A program made the translations under genes and the position numbers. A stretch of DNA of 64,000 nucleotides from Blastococcus sp. (GTDB lineage Bacteria > Actinomycetota > Actinomycetes > Mycobacteriales > Geodermatophilaceae): contig JAODNN010000104.1 in assembly GCA_025465355.1 (NCBI GenBank), positions 56,534 through 120,533 on the forward strand, written 5' to 3'. Below, piece by piece: positions 59,819 to 64,000 of the stretch. Below the pieces are notes generated by a model, which saw only the letters and a program-made list of their open reading frames with translations, had not been told where the DNA came from and did no database searches. The stretch's first letter is position 1, and each line of letters starts with the position of its first letter.

Positions 59819-60673
59819 TCAGGCGCGACGCGCGGTGGTGAAGCGCGGGCGGCCGGCCAGGTCGGGATGGTCGGCGACGTCGATGAAGTCCCCGTGCGCC
59901 CGCACCAGGGCGGGCAGTGCGCTCCCCTGGGCATCCGCGTGCTCGATGCCGAGCCCGCCGCCCGGGCGCAGCAGCCGGGCCGCGGTGACCAGCAGACGAC
60001 GGACGACGTCCAGACCGTCGGGACCGCCCCACAGCGCCAGCGGCGGGTCGTGGTCGGCCACCTCCCGGGGCACCCGGGCGCCGTCGGGGACGTACGGCGG
60101 GTTGGAGACGACGAGGTCGACGGTGCCCTCGAGGTCGCGCAGCAGCTCCGGATCGGTCATGTCCCCGGCCAGGACCTCGACCGGGCGGTCGCCGGCAGCC
60201 GCCCGCGCGGCGGCGTTGTGGCGGGTCCACTCGATCGCGCCGGCATCGCGCTCGACGGCCGTGACGCGGGCGCGGGGATGCTCGTGCGCCAGGGACAGCG
60301 CGATCGCGCCGGACCCTGCGCCGAGGTCGACCACGACCGGGTCGGCGATGCCGGCCAGCTGGTCGAGGGCCCAGCCGACCAGTTGCTCGGTCTCGGGCCG
60401 GGGGACGAACACTCCGGGACCGACCGCCAGCTCCAGGTGCCGGAACGGCGCCCGGCCGGTCAGGTGCTGCAGAGGCACCCGGTCGGCGCGCTGCTCGAGC
60501 AGGACGCCGAACCGATCGGCCGCGTCGTCCGGGACGTCGTCCAGGGTCAGCAGCCGGGCGCGGGGCACGTCCAGCACCGCCGCCAGCAGCAGTTCGGCGT
60601 CCACCCGCGGGGAGTCCACGCCGGCGTCGGTGAGCCGGCGGGCGGCCGCGGTCAGCAGCTCACGGGTCTTCAG
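59819..60673 (-). CDS. prmC: Release factor glutamine methyltransferase, probable CTG start
   Basis: A 284-aa enzyme that methylates the Gln of the GGQ motif of release factors; its substrate gene prfA is just upstream. The SAM site [16 protein letters not shown] and the catalytic [11 protein letters not shown] are clear. The only standard start (GTG at 60619) would cut off the N-terminal helical domain. Upstream in frame is [15 protein letters not shown], typical PrmC sequence, and the one start-like codon there is CTG at 60673, overlapping the prfA stop as CTGA. I therefore place the start at that CTG. Confidence 0.9.
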   Translation of the reverse strand: MKTRELLTAAARRLTDAGVDSPRVDAELLLAAVLDVPRARLLTLDDVPDDAADRFGVLLEQRADRVPLQHLTGRAPFRHLELAVGPGVFVPRPETEQLVGWALDQLAGIADPVVVDLGAGSGAIALSLAHEHPRARVTAVERDAGAIEWTRHNAAARAAAGDRPVEVLAGDMTDPELLRDLEGTVDLVVSNPPYVPDGARVPREVADHDPPLALWGGPDGLDVVRRLLVTAARLLRPGGGLGIEHADAQGSALPALVRAHGDFIDVADHPDLAGRPRFTTARRA

Positions 60674-61746
60674 GAGCCGGCCGCCAGCAACTCGGCGGTG
60701 TGTGCCTCGGAGAGTGCGTCCAGCACCGGGTCGAGCTCGCCGTCGAGCACCTGGTCGAGGTTGTGCGCCTTGTAGCCGACGCGGTGATCGGAGATCCGGT
60801 TCTCCGGGAAGTTGTAGGTGCGGACCCGCTCGCTGCGGTCCACCGTCCGCACCTGGCTGCGCCGCTGATCACTGGCCACGGCGGCGGCCTCCTCGCGGGC
60901 GGCAGCGAGGAGCCGCGCACGGAGGACCCGCAGGGCGGACTCCCGGTTCTGCAACTGGCTCTTCTCGTTCTGCGAACTGACCACGATGCCGCTGGGCAGG
61001 TGGGTGATCCGGACGGCGGAGTCGGTGGTGTTCACACTCTGCCCGCCGGGGCCCGACGACCGGAACACGTCGATCCGCAGGTCGTTCGGGTCGACGGTGA
61101 CGTCGACGTCCTCGGCCTCCGGCAGCACGAGGACCCCGGCGGCCGAGGTGTGGATGCGGCCCTGGCTCTCGGTCGCGGGCACCCGCTGGACGCGGTGCAC
61201 GCCACCCTCGAACTTCAGCCGGGACCAGATGCCCTCGTCAGTGCGGGACTTGATCGCGACGGCGACGTCCTTGTAGCCGCCGAGCTCGGCGCCGACGGCG
61301 TCCAGGACCTCGGTCGACCAGCCGCGGCGCTCCGCGTACCGCAAGTACATCCGCAGCAGGTCGCCGGCGAACAGCGCGGACTCCGCGCCGCCCTCCCCCG
61401 CCTTGATCTCGAGGATGACGTCCTTGTCGTCGTCGGGGTCCTTCGGCAGCAATTGTTCGCGCAGCCGGTCGGTCAGCTCGCCCATGCGCTCCTCGAGCGT
61501 GATGGCCTCGGCCGCGAACGACGCGTCCTCGCCGGCGAGCTCACGCGCGGTGGCCAGGTCGCCGCGGGCCTCGTCGAGCGCGCGGGCGGTCTCGACCAGC
61601 GGGGCGAGCTGGGCGTACCTGCGCCCCAGCCGGCGGGCCCGGGCCTGGTCGGCATGGACCTCGGGGTCGGCGAGCTCGACCTCCAGGGAGGCGTGCTCCG
61701 CCAGCAGCGAGCCCAGCCGGTCGGGTGCGGCGTCCGTGCTGCTCAC
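60670..61746 (-). CDS. prfA: Peptide chain release factor 1
   Basis: A 358-aa class I release factor reading UAA and UAG. The PAT tripeptide anticodon ([11 protein letters not shown]) and the GGQ motif ([17 protein letters not shown]) are present. Length and the ATG at 61746 are normal. Its stop overlaps the presumed CTG start of prmC, whose product methylates this GGQ. Confidence 0.97.
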   Translation of the reverse strand: MSSTDAAPDRLGSLLAEHASLEVELADPEVHADQARARRLGRRYAQLAPLVETARALDEARGDLATARELAGEDASFAAEAITLEERMGELTDRLREQLLPKDPDDDKDVILEIKAGEGGAESALFAGDLLRMYLRYAERRGWSTEVLDAVGAELGGYKDVAVAIKSRTDEGIWSRLKFEGGVHRVQRVPATESQGRIHTSAAGVLVLPEAEDVDVTVDPNDLRIDVFRSSGPGGQSVNTTDSAVRITHLPSGIVVSSQNEKSQLQNRESALRVLRARLLAAAREEAAAVASDQRRSQVRTVDRSERVRTYNFPENRISDHRVGYKAHNLDQVLDGELDPVLDALSEAHTAELLAAGS

Positions 61747-61768
61747 TGCGATCTCCTCTCGGACATGA

Positions 61769-61815
61769 CGACGGCGCCCGCACCCACCCTCGGGAGGTGG
61801 GCGCAGGCGCCGTCG
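61769..61815 (-). terminator. Hairpin terminator after rpmE
   Basis: CGACGGCGCC and GGCGCCGTCG form a perfect 10-bp outer stem; the inner CGCACCCACC/GGTGGGCGC adds nine more pairs with one mismatch and a CTCGGGA-type loop. It starts 7 nt after the rpmE stop and would separate rpmE from prfA. Confidence 0.75.
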
Positions 61816-61821
61816 GAGGTG

Positions 61822-62055
61822 CTACTTGTCGGTGCTGGCAGCAGCACCGGCGCGCTTGCCGAACCGCTTCTCGAAGCGGGCGACGCGGCCACCGGTGTCG
61901 AGGATCTTCTGCTTGCCGGTGTAGAAGGGGTGGCACGCCGAGCAGACCTCGACGGTCAGCTGTCCACCCGGGGCGGTGCTGCGGGTCGTGAAGGTGTTCC
62001 CGCAACCACAGGTGACCGTGGTCTCGTGGTACGCGGGGTGGATGTCGGGCTTCAT
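61822..62055 (-). CDS. rpmE: 50S ribosomal protein bL31 (zinc form)
   Basis: A 77-aa ribosomal protein with the zinc-binding Cys set: CGCG ([13 protein letters not shown]) and [12 protein letters not shown]. The Cys ligands mark the zinc-containing C+ form. The ATG at 62055 has GAAGAGG 4 nt upstream; a GATACT -10 box (62153 to 62148) lies about 95 nt upstream. A strong hairpin follows. Confidence 0.96.
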   Translation of the reverse strand: MKPDIHPAYHETTVTCGCGNTFTTRSTAPGGQLTVEVCSACHPFYTGKQKILDTGGRVARFEKRFGKRAGAAASTDK

Positions 62056-62147
62056 ATCGCCTCTTCTTCGAAGTCTGTCGTCGTTCGGTCGCTGGAACGC
62101 CGGCAGGCGGTTGGTCATTCCACACCGGCCGCGGGGCTCAGTCGCTC

Positions 62148-62153
62148 AGTATC
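62148..62153 (-). promoter_or_regulatory. Candidate rpmE -10 box
   Basis: GATACT on the minus strand fits an actinobacterial -10 hexamer and lies in the 182-bp rho-rpmE gap, 27 bp beyond the left edge of palindromic element copy 8. It would give a leader of roughly 85 nt. Confidence 0.35.
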
Positions 62154-62179
62154 CCTGATGCGGGAGCCCCGCCTGCAGT

Positions 62180-62233
62180 GGCCCCGTCCCGAGGCTCACC
62201 CCGAGCTTGCGAGGGGTGAGGAGGACGGGGTCC
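62180..62233 (-). repeat. Stop-adjacent palindromic element, copy 8
   Basis: On the minus strand GGACCCCGTCC begins 4 nt after the rho TGA (62238); the unit ends GGGACGGGGCC. The arms differ from the other copies (CCCCGTCC with GGACGGGG) yet still pair fully, and CTCACCCC/GGGGTGAG-type inner pairing is kept around CTCGCAAGCTCGG. Such compensated change argues for selection on the hairpin. Confidence 0.75.
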
Positions 62234-62237
62234 TCTT

Positions 62238-64000
62238 TCAGTCGTTGCCGGGGCCCAGCGTCGTCTTCTGGATCTGCATCAGGAACTCGACGTTGTTGCG
62301 GGTCTTCTTGAGCTTGTCCAGCAGCAGCTCGAGGGCCTGCTGGGGCTCCAGTGCCGCGAGCACCCGGCGCAGCTTGATCACGATGGCGAGCTCCTCGGGG
62401 TTCATGAGGATCTCTTCCTTGCGGGTACCCGACGCGTTGACGTCGACGGCCGGGAAGACCCGCTTGTCCGCCAGGCGGCGGTCCAGCTTGATCTCCGCGT
62501 TACCGGTGCCCTTGAACTCCTCGAAGATGACCGTGTCCATCGTGGAGCCCGTCTCCACCAGCGCCGAGGCGATGATGGTGAGCGAGCCGCCGTTCTCGAT
62601 GTTGCGGGCAGCGCCGAGGAAGCGCTTGGGCGGGTACAGCGCCGTGGAGTCGACACCACCGGAGAGGATGCGCCCGCTGGCGGGGGCCGCCAGGTTGTAG
62701 GCACGTCCGAGGCGGGTGATCGAGTCCAGCAGGACGACGACGTCGTGGCCCATCTCGACCAGGCGCTTGGCCCGCTCGATGGAGAGCTCCGCGACCGTGG
62801 TGTGGTCCGACGGCGGCCGGTCGAAGGTCGAGGCGATGACCTCGCCCTTCACCGAACGCTGCATGTCGGTGACCTCTTCGGGTCGCTCGTCGACGAGGAC
62901 GACCATCAGGTGGCACTCGGGGTTGTTCGTCGTGATCGCGTTGGCCAGGGCCTGCAGCACCATCGTCTTGCCGGCCTTCGGCGGGCTGACGATGAGGGCG
63001 CGCTGCCCCTTGCCGATCGGCATGACCAGGTCGATGACCCGGGTGGTCAGCTGGTTCGGCTCGGTCTCCAGCCGCAGGCGTTCCTGCGGGTAGAGCGGCG
63101 TCAGCTTGGTGAACTCCGGGCGGTTGCGGGCCTGCTCGGGGTCCAGGCCGTTGACCGTGTCGAGGCGGACGAGCGCGTTGTACTTGTCCTTGCGCTCACC
63201 CTCACGCGGCTGACGGACGGCGCCGGTGATGGCGTCACCGCGGCGCAGCCCGTAGCGGCGCACCTGCGACAGGGAGACGTAGACGTCGTTGGGCCCGGTC
63301 AGGTAGCCCGACGTCCGGACGAACGCGTAGTTGTCCAGGACGTCCAGGATGCCGGCGACGGGCAGCAGGACGTCGTCCTCGCTGACGGTCGGCTCACCCT
63401 GGTCGAAGCGGTCCCGGCCACCACTGTTGCCACCGCGCTTGTTGCGGTCGCGGTAGCGGCGACCACGGCGGCTGCGGCCGCCCTCGAAGTCGTCGTCGTC
63501 CTCGTCGTTGCGACCGCCGTCGTTGCGACCGCCGTCGTTGCGACCGCCGTCGTGCCGGTTGTCGTTCCGGTTGTCCGGCCGGCCGCCGCGCTCGGGGCGG
63601 TTGTTCTGGTTCTGGCCGCCGTCGCGGTTGCCCTGGGTCTGGCGCTCGCCGCTCTGGCGCTCGTTGCTCTGGCGCTCGCCGCTCTGGTTGTTCTGGCGCT
63701 CGCCGCTCTGGGCGCCGTCCCGGGCGCCGTCCCGGTCGCCGCGGTTGCGGCCACGGGTGCGCTGGGGACGATCGCCGTCGGCCCGCTGCTCGCCGTCGGC
63801 CCGCTGCTCGCCGTCGGCGCGGTGGTCGGCGTCGACGCGGTGCTCGCTGTCAGGCCGGTGCTCGCCGTCGACGCGGTGCTCGCCGTCAGCCGAGGGCGGC
63901 GCGGCCTCCGGAGAGGCAACGGGGGCGTGCTCGGCGACGACCTCGACGGCCGGCGCACCCGCGGGTCGGCGGGCGGACCGCCGCGGACGGCCGGTGGCCG
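62238..64000 (-). CDS. rho: Transcription termination factor Rho, C-terminal part (5' end outside window)
   Basis: About 587 codons are visible and the frame is open to the window edge. The C-terminal core is standard: RNA-binding region near [24 protein letters not shown], Walker [14 protein letters not shown], Walker [17 protein letters not shown], the Q-loop/R-loop region [17 protein letters not shown] and the Arg finger further on. Before it lies a long disordered insert (over 200 residues visible) rich in Arg, Asp, Gly, Asn and Gln with short repeats: GGRND (three tandem plus one variant), SGERQ, ADGEQR and DGEHR types. Actinobacterial Rho proteins carry such inserts. Confidence 0.96.
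   Translation of the reverse strand, partial: ATGRPRRSARRPAGAPAVEVVAEHAPVASPEAAPPSADGEHRVDGEHRPDSEHRVDADHRADGEQRADGEQRADGDRPQRTRGRNRGDRDGARDGAQSGERQNNQSGERQSNERQSGERQTQGNRDGGQNQNNRPERGGRPDNRNDNRHDGGRNDGGRNDGGRNDEDDDDFEGGRSRRGRRYRDRNKRGGNSGGRDRFDQGEPTVSEDDVLLPVAGILDVLDNYAFVRTSGYLTGPNDVYVSLSQVRRYGLRRGDAITGAVRQPREGERKDKYNALVRLDTVNGLDPEQARNRPEFTKLTPLYPQERLRLETEPNQLTTRVIDLVMPIGKGQRALIVSPPKAGKTMVLQALANAITTNNPECHLMVVLVDERPEEVTDMQRSVKGEVIASTFDRPPSDHTTVAELSIERAKRLVEMGHDVVVLLDSITRLGRAYNLAAPASGRILSGGVDSTALYPPKRFLGAARNIENGGSLTIIASALVETGSTMDTVIFEEFKGTGNAEIKLDRRLADKRVFPAVDVNASGTRKEEILMNPEELAIVIKLRRVLAALEPQQALELLLDKLKKTRNNVEFLMQIQKTTLGPGND
63504..63548 (-). repeat. 15-bp tandem repeat in the rho insert
   Basis: The unit GTCGTTGCGACCGCC occurs three times exactly (63504-63518, 63519-63533, 63534-63548), encoding NDGGR/GGRND. 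Further degenerate repeats at 63645-63710 and 63770-63895 encode SGERQ and [11 protein letters not shown]. Periods are multiples of three. Confidence 0.8.

Noticed and set aside
63504..63895. CRISPR-like array
   Set aside because: The short repeats have no spacers, have periods that are multiples of three, and lie within the rho coding frame.
63299..63958. 219-codon Ser/Thr/Ala-rich minus-strand frame at the right edge
   Set aside because: Alternative frame of the rho insert; the rho frame is open through the region and continues into conserved Rho sequence.

Overview
The window is 64 kb of dense, very GC-rich DNA. It reads as one chromosomal stretch of a high-GC actinobacterium (Actinomycetota). 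GC-rich third codon positions, many GTG starts, ATGA/GTGA stop-start overlaps, promoter -10 boxes 6-8 nt before start codons, a NucS mismatch nuclease, the GlgE pathway and a MurA with Asp in place of the catalytic Cys all agree. The genome feel is Geodermatophilaceae-like, but that rank is inference. No tRNA, rRNA, insertion sequence, prophage or CRISPR array was found.

Layout. 1-4.2 kb: one ABC importer operon (binding protein, two permeases, ATPase). 4.4-6.1 kb: a crotonase and a lone ABC ATPase. 6.1-21.6 kb: alpha-glucan block with glgX, an FHA protein, glgP, then glgE-treS-mak-glgB and a zinc metallopeptidase lipoprotein. 21.6-30.2 kb: thioredoxin/TPR protein, isobutyryl-CoA mutase large subunit with a MarR regulator, an emfourin-protealysin inhibitor/protease pair, an FAD oxidoreductase, meaB and a thiolase. 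30.4-37.1 kb: acyl-CoA epimerase, crotonyl-CoA carboxylase/reductase, a DivIVA-like coiled-coil protein, an unknown membrane protein, a DUF4397 surface protein and a class F sortase. 37.2-46.3 kb: a zinc-ribbon-like protein, a tandem 3-hydroxyacyl-CoA dehydrogenase, nucS, a DAACS symporter, an ECHDC3-like crotonase coupled to ethylmalonyl-CoA mutase, a small membrane protein and murA. 46.4-64 kb: pduO, a DUF2550 protein, the ATP synthase locus (atpC separated from atpD), wecA, glyA, tsaC, prmC, prfA, rpmE and rho (cut by the window edge).

The backbone order rho-rpmE-prfA-prmC-tsaC-wecA-atpIBEFHAGDC-DUF2550-pduO-murA-nucS-epimerase-thiolase-thioredoxin-glgB-glgE-glgP matches, from memory, the Mycobacterium tuberculosis Rv1297-Rv1328 region. 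Against it the ccrA/ecm/icmA/meaB genes, the protease pair and the sortase group look like lineage-specific insertions.

How the genes fit together. (1) TreS, maltokinase, GlgE, GlgB, GlgP and GlgX make, branch and degrade alpha-glucan from trehalose. (2) Thiolase, hydroxyacyl-CoA dehydrogenase, crotonases, Ccr, epimerase, Ecm, IcmA, MeaB and PduO form a B12-dependent C4/C5 acyl-CoA network centred on the ethylmalonyl-CoA pathway. (3) AtpZ/AtpI and the ATP synthase genes, with glyA, prmC, prfA, rpmE and rho, are housekeeping.

Two non-coding signals stand out. A roughly 50-60 bp palindromic element sits 2-7 nt after the stop codon of seven minus-strand genes, with a tandem extra unit at one site and one orphan copy in a divergent promoter region. 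A 16-bp operator-like palindrome, GTTACY-N4-GGTARC, lies upstream of ccrA, the hydroxyacyl-CoA dehydrogenase, ecm and an unseen gene beyond the left edge; it may define an ethylmalonyl-CoA-pathway regulon.
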